A stretch of 64,000 nucleotides of DNA, taken from assembly GCA_017527075.1 (NCBI GenBank), contig JAFXQM010000010.1:62001-126000 (forward strand), written 5' to 3'. How positions within the stretch are numbered: the first letter of the stretch is position 1; each line of letters starts with the position of its first letter. Position numbers and translations under genes: made by a program. Below the pieces are notes generated by a model, which worked only from the letters and a program-made list of their open reading frames with translations, did no database searches and was not told where the DNA came from. Source of the DNA: Selenomonadaceae bacterium. GTDB taxonomy: Bacteria; Bacillota; Negativicutes; Selenomonadales; Selenomonadaceae. This document shows positions 24,649-33,710 of this stretch, piece after piece.

Positions 24649-26433
24649 TCATTTCTTCTTGACGGCGGTGCGAATCGAAAGTTCGCGCAGCTGTTTATCG
24701 TCGACCTCGCTCGGCGCGTGGCTCATCGGGTCAATCGCGCTCTGCGTCTTCGGGAAGGCAATGACGTCGCGAATCGATTTGCGTTTCGCCATGAGCATAA
24801 TCAATCTGTCCAGACCGAAGGCAATGCCGCCGTGCGGAGGCGTGCCGAATTCGAACGCGTCCATGAGGAAACCGAACTTCGCGTAAGCCTCCTCGTGCGT
24901 CAGCCCGATTGCCTCGAAAACTTTTTCCTGAACGTCGCGGCGATAAATCCTCAAGGAGCCGCCGCCGACCTCCACGCCGTTCAAAACAATGTCGTAAGCG
25001 TTCGCCTTGACTTTTTCGGGCGCGGTCAACAGCAAGTCAATATCCTCCTCGCGCGGGGAGGTGAACGGATGGTGCATTGCCTTGTAACGTTTGTCCTCTT
25101 CGACGTATTCGAACATCGGGAAATCGACAATCCACAGGAAGCAAAGCTTGTCCGCGTCGATTAAATTTCTGCGGCGCGCCATCTCCAATCTGAGTTCGCC
25201 GAGAGCCTGCGCCACGACAGACGCCTTATCGCCGACGACCAAAAGCAAATCGCCCGTCTTGCAGCCCGTCGCCTGTTTAATCTGCTCAAAAGTTTCGTCG
25301 CTGTAAAATTTTTTGAACGGAGACTTCACGCCCTCTTCGCTGTATTGAATCCACGCCAGACCCTTCGCGCCGTAAATTTTTACGTATTCAACCAAGCCGT
25401 CAAGTTCGCGGCGGGGAATGTTCGCGTAATCGTCCACGCGGATGACTTTGACTTGCCCGCCGTGTTCGAGCACGTTGTTGAAAACTTTGAAGTCCGAGCC
25501 TTTGACGAATTCGGAAATGTCCTGCAGCTCCATGCCGAATCTTAAATCGGGTTTGTCGGTGCCGAAGCGGGTCATCGCCTCGTCCCAGCTCATGCGCTTG
25601 AACGGAATTTCAACTTTCACGTCGAGCGTCGATTCAAAAATTTTTTTCACGAGCCCTTCCATAATCGTCAGGATTTGGTTTTGATTGAGGAAGGAAGTTT
25701 CAATGTCGAGCTGAGTGAATTCGGGCTGACGGTCGGCGCGCAAATCTTCGTCGCGGAAGCAGCGAACAATCTGGAAATATTTTTCGAAGCCGGAGACCAT
25801 GAGCAGCTGTTTGAAAATTTGCGGGGACTGGGGCAGCGCGTAAAATTGTCCGGGATTCAATCTGCTGGGCACGAGGAAGTCGCGGGCACCTTCGGGCGTC
25901 GAGCGGCAGAGCATTGGCGTTTCAATTTCCAAGAAGCCGTTCTCGTCGAGGTAATCGCGCATGATTTTCGTGACGCGGTGCCGCAGGATAATATTGCGTT
26001 GCATTTCGGGGCGGCGCAGGTCAAGATAACGATAACGCAGCCGAACCATTTCATCCACGTCCACGCCGTCTTGAATGTAAAACGGAGGAGTCTTCGCACG
26101 GTTGAGCACGCGCAGTTCTTCGACGAGCACTTCAATCTCGCCGGTTACCATCTTCGGGTTGATTGTATCTTCAGAGCGCGCCCGAACTTTTCCGCGCACG
26201 CCGATAACAAATTCGTTGCGCAGAGTTTCAGCCTTCGCGAAGTCGAGCCCCGCGGTCGAGCCGTCGAAGACCACTTGCACGAGCCCGCTCCTGTCGCGCA
26301 TGTCCACGAAAATTAATCCGCCGTGGTCTCTGCGCCGAGAAACCCAGCCCGCCAAGTTAATTTCCTTTCCGACGTCGCCGATGCGAAGTTCACCGCAGCC
26401 GACCGTCCGCTCCATGCCTGTCAATGTTTCCAA
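24649..26433 (-). CDS. aspS: aspartate-tRNA ligase
   Basis: Class II synthetase charging tRNA-Asp (or Asp/Asn, which sequence alone does not decide). The 594 residues contain an N-terminal OB-fold anticodon domain (GWVSRRRDHGGLIFVDMRDRSG near 26-48), motif 2 (FRDEDLRADRQPEFTQ), a bacterial-type GAD insertion in the middle and motif 3 (GGIAFGLDRLIMLM) near the C-terminus. Start TTG 26433 has AGGGAGGT 6 nt upstream, better placed than the ATG at 26415 or upstream codons. A well-matched promoter lies 28 bp upstream. No T-box leader is visible. Confidence 0.96.
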   Translation of the reverse strand: METLTGMERTVGCGELRIGDVGKEINLAGWVSRRRDHGGLIFVDMRDRSGLVQVVFDGSTAGLDFAKAETLRNEFVIGVRGKVRARSEDTINPKMVTGEIEVLVEELRVLNRAKTPPFYIQDGVDVDEMVRLRYRYLDLRRPEMQRNIILRHRVTKIMRDYLDENGFLEIETPMLCRSTPEGARDFLVPSRLNPGQFYALPQSPQIFKQLLMVSGFEKYFQIVRCFRDEDLRADRQPEFTQLDIETSFLNQNQILTIMEGLVKKIFESTLDVKVEIPFKRMSWDEAMTRFGTDKPDLRFGMELQDISEFVKGSDFKVFNNVLEHGGQVKVIRVDDYANIPRRELDGLVEYVKIYGAKGLAWIQYSEEGVKSPFKKFYSDETFEQIKQATGCKTGDLLLVVGDKASVVAQALGELRLEMARRRNLIDADKLCFLWIVDFPMFEYVEEDKRYKAMHHPFTSPREEDIDLLLTAPEKVKANAYDIVLNGVEVGGGSLRIYRRDVQEKVFEAIGLTHEEAYAKFGFLMDAFEFGTPPHGGIAFGLDRLIMLMAKRKSIRDVIAFPKTQSAIDPMSHAPSEVDDKQLRELSIRTAVKKK

Positions 26434-26460
26434 ATGAATTACCTCCCTTAAAGTCAATCA

Positions 26461-26489
26461 ATCATAATTAACGGCGGCGATTCTGTCAA
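26461..26489 (-). promoter_or_regulatory. promoter for aspS
   Basis: On the minus strand TTGACA (26489-26484), 17-bp spacer, TATGAT (26466-26461), 28 bp before the TTG start. Confidence 0.75.
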
Positions 26490-26526
26490 CCGTTGCAGCC
26501 GACGGGTTCCCCGCTCCAATATCAAA

Positions 26527-26558
26527 AATCCCCCGCGCTCTCACGCAGGGGATTCGTT
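26527..26558 (-). terminator. hairpin between the aspS promoter and the divergent BRO gene
   Basis: AATCCCC pairs with GGGGATT (plus GCG/CGC inside). On the minus strand TTTTTGAT follows, so it could shield aspS from upstream antisense transcription. With its AT-rich flanks, activity in the plus direction is also possible. Confidence 0.5.
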
Positions 26559-26597
26559 TTGTCTTTATGAAGTTAGCCGACGCAACACGATTGTCGA

Positions 26598-26626
26598 TTG
26601 ACAATTCGCGCCACGTCATGTAAAAT
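26598..26626 (+). promoter_or_regulatory. strong promoter upstream of the BRO-N gene
   Basis: TTGACA, a 17-bp spacer and TAAAAT, near consensus. The start codon at 26776 is about 140 nt downstream of the predicted +1, leaving a long leader. Confidence 0.7.
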
Positions 26627-26775
26627 GCTATCGAAGTTTAAAATAACAACGTGAACGCGTCTACCGCTTCTGTGCGTTCAATTCTAGCAGAGGTTAAGTT
26701 TCTTGTCAACATTTTGAAAGAGGGTGATATGTTCCGCGCCGTCAATCGTCTTCCGCATTCAAAGGAGGAATTTTT

Positions 26776-27609
26776 ATGGAAGGCAATTCGCAAGCCCTGA
26801 CTCCGAAAGTTTTTACTCACTCGCGTTTCGGTAAGTTGCGCGTGGTCGTCATCAACGGCGTGGCTTATTTCATTGCCAAAGACGTAGCCACCGCGCTCAA
26901 TTACAAAAACACAACCGAAGCGATTCGCTATCACGTCGACCCTCTTGACAAAAGGGAGGAGAAAGTTCTCTCCCCTGGGGGAATACAAAAAGTTATCCTC
27001 ATCAACAAAAGCGGAGTTTATTCGTTGCTCCTCGATTCCAACATGCCCAAAGCGAAAGAATATCGTCACTGGGTAACGAGCGAAGTTTTGCCGAGCGTTG
27101 ACGAAACCGGCAGTTATTCTGTTGCCCCCGCCGCCGAACCCGCTCAACTGAAGAGTTCCAAACGCTCCGAAGGTCAGCTCAGCCCCGCTTTCGTTTACGT
27201 GCTCCTCATGAGCAACAATCTCGTTTTGCTCACCAAACTCGGTCAGAGCAAAAACATCCGTAAGCGTATCGCTCAAATCAAACGCGAGACCGGCTTGACC
27301 GTCAAAGATATTTACTTCACGCCTTTAATGCCGCGCGACAAGGCCCGCTTGATTGAAGGGCTCTGCAAGGAAAAATTTTCCGAGCAACGCATTAAGGGCG
27401 AATTTTTTTCCGCCAAATTCGATGACGTGTGCGAGGCAGTCAATCGCTTTATGGAGATGGCTTTCGCGACCGTGCCGCAGCCGCAGGTTTCCGATTTCGA
27501 GCGCGCCGAAAAAATTTTTGCACTCGTCAACGAAATGCCCGAAGGTCACGAGCGGAAACAAATGCTTTTGACTTTTGCGAAACTTATCGCCGATGAAAAG
27601 TTCACTTGA
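26776..27609 (+). CDS. phage-type BRO-N antirepressor fused to a T5orf172/GIY-YIG-like domain
   Basis: A 277-residue two-domain protein. Residues about 10-115 match the BRO-N/antirepressor fold (VVVINGVAYFIAKDVATALNYKN, INKSGVYSLLLDS, FRHWVTSEVLPS-like ending). After a linker, residues about 140-240 match the T5orf172/MUG113 variant of GIY-YIG (FVYVLLMSNN, KLGQSKNIRKRIAQIKRETG, GEFFSA). Both domains are typical of phages and phage-derived islands, where they act in DNA binding and nuclease-like roles. No other phage gene is adjacent, so it is an orphan, with its own promoter and terminator. ATG 26776 has AAAGGAGG upstream. Confidence 0.85.
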   Translation: MEGNSQALTPKVFTHSRFGKLRVVVINGVAYFIAKDVATALNYKNTTEAIRYHVDPLDKREEKVLSPGGIQKVILINKSGVYSLLLDSNMPKAKEYRHWVTSEVLPSVDETGSYSVAPAAEPAQLKSSKRSEGQLSPAFVYVLLMSNNLVLLTKLGQSKNIRKRIAQIKRETGLTVKDIYFTPLMPRDKARLIEGLCKEKFSEQRIKGEFFSAKFDDVCEAVNRFMEMAFATVPQPQVSDFERAEKIFALVNEMPEGHERKQMLLTFAKLIADEKFT

Positions 27610-27640
27610 ACGCGTCGGCGATTTTTTTTTTACAAAAAAT

Positions 27641-27676
27641 AAATCCTCCACTCGGGCGGGCGGAGGATTTTTTGTC
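27641..27676 (+). terminator. terminator after the BRO-N gene
   Basis: AAATCCTCC pairs perfectly with GGAGGATTT, followed by a T-run (ATTTTTTG). Confidence 0.85.
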
Positions 27677-27701
27677 GGGAAAATTTTTGGTCACAAAAAA
27701 A

Positions 27702-27727
27702 CACCCCGGCAAAATTCTGTCGGGGTG
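27702..27727 (-). terminator. terminator after the giant RTX-like gene
   Basis: On the minus strand CACCCCGACA pairs with TGCCGGGGTG (wobble) around GAATTT, followed by seven T. It converges with the previous terminator. Confidence 0.85.
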
Positions 27728-27789
27728 CCGAGCTCAACTTCAGCTCAGAAATTTATTCGGTTGCGCCTTTCAAGGTCGCGAGAAATATC

Positions 27790-30700
27790 TTATTCGAACT
27801 GGCCGGTCTGGCGGTTGGCTCTGACAGCCGTGCCGTCGTCGAAGGAGAAGGTGACGTTTGCGCCGCTCTCGATGTTGAGGGTGCCGCCGTCGGTGAACTT
27901 CACGACGATTGCGCCTGCGCCCATCTGCGTGCCGTCGAAGTCGATTTGGTCAAGGGTTGCACCGAGGTGGATGATATCGCCTTCGTTCGCGCCTTGGATG
28001 GTGTCGTTGCCGTTGCCGATCTCGTAGTAGAACTCGTTGTGGCCGGAGCCCGCGACCATCAAGTCGTTGGCGTTGCCTTCGCCGCCCCACATGCTTGCAG
28101 TGCCGAGACCGCCGATGATGGTGTTGGCGAGTTCGTTACCGGCCATGAGAGCCTGAGCGGTGGAGCCGGTCGCGTCGATGACGGTGAATTTGCTGGAGGT
28201 GAATTCCGGAACAGCCTTATCGTGGTCAATCGGAGGACCGCCGAGCCAGATCTCGGTGGCTTCGACGTTGCCGACCTTGACAGTTGCGCCGTTGGCGTCG
28301 TCGGTTGCCGCGTAGAAGTCAACGTAGCTGTTGTTGACGGTGACAACGTTGGAAGCAATCTGAGCAACGGTTTCGGTCTGCATGCCGCGGTCGACGAGCA
28401 TTTCTTTGCCTGCCGCGCCTTCGATTGTGACTCTCTCGGTTGCGCCGCTCTCATTGCCCTTGACAGCCAAGACGACGTCGGAGCCGCTGACTTTGATGTA
28501 GGTGACTTCGTTGCCGTCCGCCATGCCGAGGTTCAAATCGTCGAAGGTAGCCTGGTTTGAGCCGCCGTCTGCGATGAACTCGAAGTTGCTGATGGTGTTC
28601 TGTGCGCCATTGTTGATGCCGATGACGAAGAATTCGGTGGAGTCGACCTTGTCGGTGCCGGTGGAGCCGATGAGGACGTTCTTGCCGCCGCCGCCGTACA
28701 GCGAGCTTGCGCCGATACCTGCAACGAGGGTTTCGTCGTTCGCGCCGCCCTTGAAGTAGCTTGAGCTGCTGCCGCCGTAGAGGGTGTTGACGCTGGAGCC
28801 GAGCGTGACGTTGGTGTCGCCGACGAAGCTGGTCTCATAGTCGCCGTCCACGTCGATAAGGACGTTGTCGTTGTAGCCGATGAAGGAGATTGCGCCGCCT
28901 TCTGCCACATAGTAGTCGGGAACGGGGTCGCCCGTGACAAGGATTGTGCCGCCGTCTTTGGCAACAGCCGCGTTGAGGTAGTCGCTGCCGTTGATGAGTT
29001 TTGCCTCGACGAAGTCTGCGCCGTTGTTGACAGCCGCAAGCAAGGAGGACTTGGCGGTCGAGTCGGCAACCATGAACACGTTGTCTTCGAAGGACAGACC
29101 AAACTTATCGCTGGCAGCAAAGTTCGTGACATCGATAACGTCATTGTCGAAGCCGTCTTGCAGGTTCGTAACGGTCGTGATGCCTTCTGCGCCCGCAACG
29201 ATTGTCGCCGAAGCACGGTCAGCATCGTTGTTGAGGATGATGGTGTTGGTGCCCTTGCCGGCGTCGATAGTGTCGGAGCCGCCTGCGAAGATGGTGTCGT
29301 CATAGTCGGTGCCCTTGAGGTTGGAGCCGCCGGTCTTGTTGTTGTCCTTGTTGCCGATGAGGACGACATCTTCCTTGAGGTCGCTGGCGTCGAGCGTGCC
29401 GCCTGCTTCTTTGGTGAAGCCGAGCAGCTGACCGAAGTCATCCGAGTAAGCTTCTTTGAGTTGATCGGTGTCCTTGTTGTCCTTGTAGCCGAAGAGGCGA
29501 ATCATGGACTGGTGAGCCGCGTTGACGTTGTTGACTTCGATTCTGGTCTTGCGGTCGACACCCGTGGAGGACTCGTCGCGGTCGATAGCAACAATCGCGT
29601 CGCCGTCAATAGCAATCAAGCCGTCCTGGATAGCTGCGGTGAGGTCCTTGATGTACGGAATCTCAGGATCGTGGATAACAACGCCGCTGTAGCTGTTCTT
29701 CTCGTCGTAGTTGTTGAGGACGATCTTGGCATTGGCTGCTGCATAGGTGTGAACCTTGTCAACGCCGCCCGCGCTCAGGTCGATATTGGTGGTCATGCCG
29801 ACATCGTGAACAACTGCGTCATTAACGCTGTCACGTCCGCCGACAAAGATCGTGTCGTTGCCTTTGCCGCCGACGATGTTGACCGTGCCGTACTCGTCTC
29901 TGCCCATCATGATGACTGCGTCGCCGCGGTCGCCCAGGACGATGTTCTTCGTGCCGCGTGCAGCTCGGGTGACGATTGCCAGGTTCTTGCCGCCGTTGTT
30001 GAAGGCTGCAGTGACAGTTGCGTCGGGATCCACGCCGTCGAGGTAAATTCTGGAATTGATCGTGTCAGCGTCGGCCGTGCGGTTGAGTTCCGTCAGGTTC
30101 TCAACGGTGGTTTCACGGAACGTCTGGTCGTATGCGGTGTTGAGCCAACGTTCGCCTTGGAGGTCGTCAGCATCCGTCCACGGGTTGAAGATCGGGTGAT
30201 TATAATCGGTGATGAAGGAGCTGACTTCGCCGTCCTTCTTCTCGTAGCCGATGACTGCCTCGTTTGTTCCCGTGATTGAATCGGTGGTTGCAATTTGAGC
30301 TGCACTGTAAGGTTCGCCGTTGACGGTGACAGGACCTTCGCTTGCCTGGAGGATTGCGTCTTGGTCGAGACCTTCGACGTTGCCGCCCGCGCTGATGGAG
30401 ACGTTGTTGTCGTCGCCGACGATGGTGAAGGTCTTGCCGTTGACCGTGACGATGTCGGTCGTATCGCCGTCGAGACGTCCGCCGTCAGTTGTGAAGTCAA
30501 AGACCGTGGAGCCGTTGGAGCTGTAGACAACGTCGCCATCAACGAGATTGGTGGCCGAAACCACGCCGCTGGTGTCGGCAGTTGCCAGCATGTAACGTCC
30601 GAGATAGTTGTCGGCGAAGGTGAACGCGAGTCTGTCGCCGTTGATGATAATGCCGCTGTCATCCTGATAGAGGTAAATGGTGCCTTCATAGCCGTAGATA

Positions 30701-32538
30701 GCCGAAATGTCGCCGTCAGCATCGAAGGTAGCAGTGCCGCCCGCGTTGGTGAAGGTGAAGCGTCCGACAGAGGCATCCGCTGAGAGGTCGCTGATTTCGA
30801 AGCTGCCCGCTTCGGTCATCGTGAGGGTGAACCGGTTGTCAGAATCGGTGACAGCAGGAACTTGGACTTGTGCGCCGTTGTAATAGACAGGAATTGCATT
30901 CTCGGTGGGCAAGACGATGCTGTCGCCTGCCTTCGCGAAGGTGAAGCCGGTGATCTCGTCGTCGACCATGGTGAATTCGCCATTGCCGGTGGTGTTGTAC
31001 GTAGCGTCCTGACCGTCAGTGACTGTGCCGTCGCTTGCAAGAGTGAGGAGCTTCGTGTTGTTCACGCTGTAGACTGTGGTGCCTGCAGCAACCGTCACAG
31101 TGTCTTCGCCGTCAGCATTGCCTGCATAGGTGAAGGCGCCGTTGGAGACGGAGATGTAATCGCGAGAGCCGTCGCTGTTGAGAACAGGCAGACCGCCTTG
31201 CTCGCTGGTGACATTCGGGCCGACAACTTTCATGGTGTCGCCGCTGTTGGTGAAGTCGTACAGACCGTCAACGCTGGTGATCTCGCCGTCTTCGTCGAAG
31301 AGGATGGTGATGCCGTCTGCGAAGGCAGCCGAATTCTTGGTATCCTTGCTGATGGTGAAGGTCAAAGTGGTGTCGCCAATGGTGACTTTCGAATCGCCTT
31401 TAACAGTTGCCTGATAGCCGTTGAGCAGTTTGGTGACGGTGTAATCGGTGCCGCTGATTGTGGAGAGTTTGCTGTCCGTGTCGTCAGCGTCGTAGATGTC
31501 GAAGGTGCCACTCTTTTCAACGTCGATGGCGTCGCCCACGTCTGCCAGAACAAAGCCGGTAACGGTCGTGCCGTTGACATTGAAGTAAGCGTTGCCGACC
31601 GCCGAGGTGTATTCGTAAGTCGTCTTGCCGATAGTGATTTGTCCGCCGTCAGCATCTGTCGGAGGAACGATCATGTCGGCATCGCCGGCAGCAGTAACTT
31701 TGAGCCCCTGGGCGTCAGCTGCAACGAGGTTGCTCAGGTCGAGTTTCAAACCGCCGTCGGTGTAAGCGAGGGTCATGTAGCCGGGCGCGGCCTGGTTGAC
31801 GTTCTTGACTTTGACGTCCTTGCCGTCGAAGATGAATTCGGTGTCGCCGCGGACTTCAACCGTGCCGCCGCTTTCTTTGCTCGTGGTGACGGATTTCAGA
31901 TCGTTGTTGTTGGAAGACCAGCTCGGAGCCGTCTCGTTGGAGAAGCCGTCGATTGTAACCGTGGTTGCCTCGTCGTCGGAGTTGTAAGTATCGGCGTCTG
32001 CAGTGTAGTTGGACTGAATTCTGATTCTGCCGGTGCCTTCGACGAAGGAGCCGCCCGTAACGTTACCGTTGCGCAGGGCGATGTTCACGCCGCCTGTGCC
32101 GGACAGAGCGACAGCAGTCTTGGCAAAGACGAGAGCGTCGCCAATGCCTTTGGTAAAGGTAAGACCGACGAGTTGAGCCAACGAAACTTCTTTGAAGTCA
32201 ATGCCGGCTGCGTTTTTGCCGGGCGTGTAGCCGGAGAAGGACGCGTACACGCTGGCAGGTTTACGGTTGAGCGGATTGCCGCTGGTCCAGACGTAGTTGG
32301 TGCCGGCATCAGCGTCAGCCTGTGTAACTTCGTTGGCAGTGTCCTTAACATCTTTGAGCGAGGAATCGTCGTAGTCGCCTTCGGTCGGGTCGATAACAAC
32401 GGGCGTAACCGGGCTGGGCGTAGGCTCAGCGGAACCGTCATAGGAAACGTCCATGCTGAAGCTTACCGCGTTATCGCTTTCGGGAGCGACAAACTCTTCA
32501 AGCTCGAAATCGTCAAGGACGCTAAAAAAATCATTCAT
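27790..32538 (-). CDS. giant RTX-like Ca-binding repeat protein (1582 aa)
   Basis: An acidic protein with almost no cysteine and no signal peptide, beginning MNDFFSVLDDFELEEF. Residues about 60-830 consist of diverged beta-rich modules repeating the theme (L)(T)F(T/A)..G...(V)..(D)GD(A)I and NGTT-TGFVLADVGD. From about 870 onward RTX-type motifs appear in clusters (GKGNDTIFVGG near 895, GTDYDDTIFAGG near 1083, YGGGGKNVLIGST near 1285, GNGNDTIQGANEGD near 1520), ending in a beta-rich C-terminus. Such proteins are usually exported by type I systems and form surface layers or adhesins. The export operon at 38.7-47.3 kb is the only type I-like system in the window, but the link is inference. Start ATG 32538 has AAGGGAG upstream. 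Its leader is about 260 nt. Confidence 0.85.
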   Translation of the reverse strand: MNDFFSVLDDFELEEFVAPESDNAVSFSMDVSYDGSAEPTPSPVTPVVIDPTEGDYDDSSLKDVKDTANEVTQADADAGTNYVWTSGNPLNRKPASVYASFSGYTPGKNAAGIDFKEVSLAQLVGLTFTKGIGDALVFAKTAVALSGTGGVNIALRNGNVTGGSFVEGTGRIRIQSNYTADADTYNSDDEATTVTIDGFSNETAPSWSSNNNDLKSVTTSKESGGTVEVRGDTEFIFDGKDVKVKNVNQAAPGYMTLAYTDGGLKLDLSNLVAADAQGLKVTAAGDADMIVPPTDADGGQITIGKTTYEYTSAVGNAYFNVNGTTVTGFVLADVGDAIDVEKSGTFDIYDADDTDSKLSTISGTDYTVTKLLNGYQATVKGDSKVTIGDTTLTFTISKDTKNSAAFADGITILFDEDGEITSVDGLYDFTNSGDTMKVVGPNVTSEQGGLPVLNSDGSRDYISVSNGAFTYAGNADGEDTVTVAAGTTVYSVNNTKLLTLASDGTVTDGQDATYNTTGNGEFTMVDDEITGFTFAKAGDSIVLPTENAIPVYYNGAQVQVPAVTDSDNRFTLTMTEAGSFEISDLSADASVGRFTFTNAGGTATFDADGDISAIYGYEGTIYLYQDDSGIIINGDRLAFTFADNYLGRYMLATADTSGVVSATNLVDGDVVYSSNGSTVFDFTTDGGRLDGDTTDIVTVNGKTFTIVGDDNNVSISAGGNVEGLDQDAILQASEGPVTVNGEPYSAAQIATTDSITGTNEAVIGYEKKDGEVSSFITDYNHPIFNPWTDADDLQGERWLNTAYDQTFRETTVENLTELNRTADADTINSRIYLDGVDPDATVTAAFNNGGKNLAIVTRAARGTKNIVLGDRGDAVIMMGRDEYGTVNIVGGKGNDTIFVGGRDSVNDAVVHDVGMTTNIDLSAGGVDKVHTYAAANAKIVLNNYDEKNSYSGVVIHDPEIPYIKDLTAAIQDGLIAIDGDAIVAIDRDESSTGVDRKTRIEVNNVNAAHQSMIRLFGYKDNKDTDQLKEAYSDDFGQLLGFTKEAGGTLDASDLKEDVVLIGNKDNNKTGGSNLKGTDYDDTIFAGGSDTIDAGKGTNTIILNNDADRASATIVAGAEGITTVTNLQDGFDNDVIDVTNFAASDKFGLSFEDNVFMVADSTAKSSLLAAVNNGADFVEAKLINGSDYLNAAVAKDGGTILVTGDPVPDYYVAEGGAISFIGYNDNVLIDVDGDYETSFVGDTNVTLGSSVNTLYGGSSSSYFKGGANDETLVAGIGASSLYGGGGKNVLIGSTGTDKVDSTEFFVIGINNGAQNTISNFEFIADGGSNQATFDDLNLGMADGNEVTYIKVSGSDVVLAVKGNESGATERVTIEGAAGKEMLVDRGMQTETVAQIASNVVTVNNSYVDFYAATDDANGATVKVGNVEATEIWLGGPPIDHDKAVPEFTSSKFTVIDATGSTAQALMAGNELANTIIGGLGTASMWGGEGNANDLMVAGSGHNEFYYEIGNGNDTIQGANEGDIIHLGATLDQIDFDGTQMGAGAIVVKFTDGGTLNIESGANVTFSFDDGTAVRANRQTGQFE

Positions 32539-32800
32539 ATAAAAAGTACTCCCTTCTTCCGCCGCTTCTTTTGCAAGTCGCGGCTCTGTGAAAAAGATTC
32601 ATACCTGCTCTTGCGAGCAAGTCCAAACGGATTGAACCCCTTTTGGATAATCCCAAAAACCAAAACAGCGTCGGATTTGACAACCCTACACGATTCGACA
32701 AATCCAAACGCCACAGCCTTGGTCATTCGCCTTTCGTTCCCCAACGTCTGACGAAGACCCCCCTCTTTGACGAAGCTGCGTCCACCAAACGCCCGCCTGT
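32539..32800 (-). other. long leader region of the giant RTX-like gene
   Basis: About 260 nt lie between the predicted transcription start (near 32801) and the ATG. The segment contains a short hairpin (TTGCTC/GAGCAG around 32607-32622). A 60-codon frame opens inside it with weak support. I see no known riboswitch class. Confidence 0.4.
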
Positions 32801-32807
32801 CGCGCGC

Positions 32808-32836
32808 AGAATAACGCAGGAAAGAATTTTTGTCAA
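32808..32836 (-). promoter_or_regulatory. promoter for the giant RTX-like gene
   Basis: On the minus strand TTGACA (32836-32831), 17-bp spacer, TATTCT (32813-32808). Confidence 0.65.
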
Positions 32837-32898
32837 GCAGGCAACGTTAAAAATTTCTTAAAAGCCGACTTAAGCCGCGTTCCGTCGCCGAAAAAACA

Positions 32899-32923
32899 AA
32901 AGCCCCCCTTAAGCGGGAGGCAA
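32899..32923 (-). terminator. terminator, left copy of a 25-bp direct repeat
   Basis: GCCTCCC pairs with GGGGGGC around GCTTAA on the minus strand, followed by TTTTGTTTTTT. The same 25 bases recur at 33711-33735. It ends the remnant phage/toxin segment. Confidence 0.7.
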
Positions 32924-32980
32924 AGAAAAAATTTTTTTGCTCGGAATGATAGGGACAATCTGTGCAATGTGCTTTACGAA

Positions 32981-33148
32981 TCACTTCAAAACTTTTTCAA
33001 TGTCCGTGTACTGTATCGTGTCCGTTTCGATTGTACCGTCCGCTCTGTCTATGTCCGCCTCGTATGCCACGCCTTGTTCGTAAATTTCTACGATGTATGC
33101 CGTCTCTCCCGTCTTCAACAGAACCTTATCGAACATTTCAATTTCCAT
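32981..33148 (-). CDS. small immunity-like protein (DUF4926-like), 55 aa
   Basis: A 55-residue protein beginning MEIEMFDKVLLKTGETAYIV, with the core EIYEQGVAYEADI and ending YTDIEKVLK. The VLLKTGE...VEIYEQGVAYEADI pattern resembles the small DUF4926-type proteins found as putative immunity partners beside DUF6883-type domains; this is recall and not a search. ATG 33148 lies 8 nt after the upstream stop and is preceded by GAGGGG, so it is translationally linked to the remnant at 33157. It appears intact although its partner is broken. Confidence 0.6.
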   Translation of the reverse strand: MEIEMFDKVLLKTGETAYIVEIYEQGVAYEADIDRADGTIETDTIQYTDIEKVLK

Positions 33149-33156
33149 TGTGCCCC

Positions 33157-33708
33157 TCATTTCTTGTCAACATAAACGCTCGTTAAGCGAAACTCATTCG
33201 TGTTCTTATCCAAAAACCACGCGAGCAACACGTTCGCTGTTTTGCCGTTTTCACCTGTTAGTTCCATCACTTGTTGAAATCTTCTACCATAATTATTGGC
33301 GGGTTTCTCAATCAATTCGTAATTGTTGACATTTCGTTTGATATTTTCAACAAGTTTATCGACATTGCCGAGATTATACCCCAGTGCCTTCTCAAAGACA
33401 AAAGCTTTGTCAGGAGCCTTTTCGAAGTCAAGCGCGTATTTCGTCAGTTTTGCCATCGGAATATGTGCCTCGCCAAAATCGTTAATATTCAACGTTATTT
33501 TCTCGTCGCTTAATGAATTTGTCAAAGGCTTCGGCGGTTCAATCTCCCGATACATTATGGTGCAACGACAGCGCGGGTGAAGTGGCGGCAATTTTACTCC
33601 GCTTTCGTCCGTATGGCCGACCATGGTATCCTTCAGCTCCATTCAACGAGCGCAGATTCGATTTCTGCCCGCCGTCGTCCAAATCATTTCATTCACCGCC
33701 GAAAAAAT
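33157..33708 (-). pseudogene. 5'-truncated phage head-morphogenesis protein with C-terminal DUF6883-like domain
   Basis: An open segment of 161 codons (33642-33157) starts at an internal methionine and contains VKLPPLHPRCRCTIMY near residue 16. This is the C-terminal signature of SPP1 gp7/Mu gp30-type minor head proteins. Reading upstream in frame gives 21 more codons (ending RNRICAR), then TGA at 33645-33643, then MELKDTMVGH. In related proteins that position is the second Cys of a CxxC pair, so the TGA most likely replaced TGC or TGT. A TAA at 33711 in the flanking terminator closes the frame, so the 5' end is lost. The C-terminal 100 residues (AHIPMAKLTKYALDF to VYVDKK) look like the DUF6883 family seen in polymorphic-toxin contexts. 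Confidence 0.65.
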
Positions 33709-33710
33709 TT

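Noticed and set aside
26434..26597. T-box or other tRNA-sensing leader before aspS
   Set aside because: The promoter lies 28 bp from the start codon, leaving no space for a leader.
30862..32751. 629-codon and shorter frames opposite the giant RTX-like gene
   Set aside because: Antisense to a repetitive gene with strong codon bias; no ribosome binding site and no domain.
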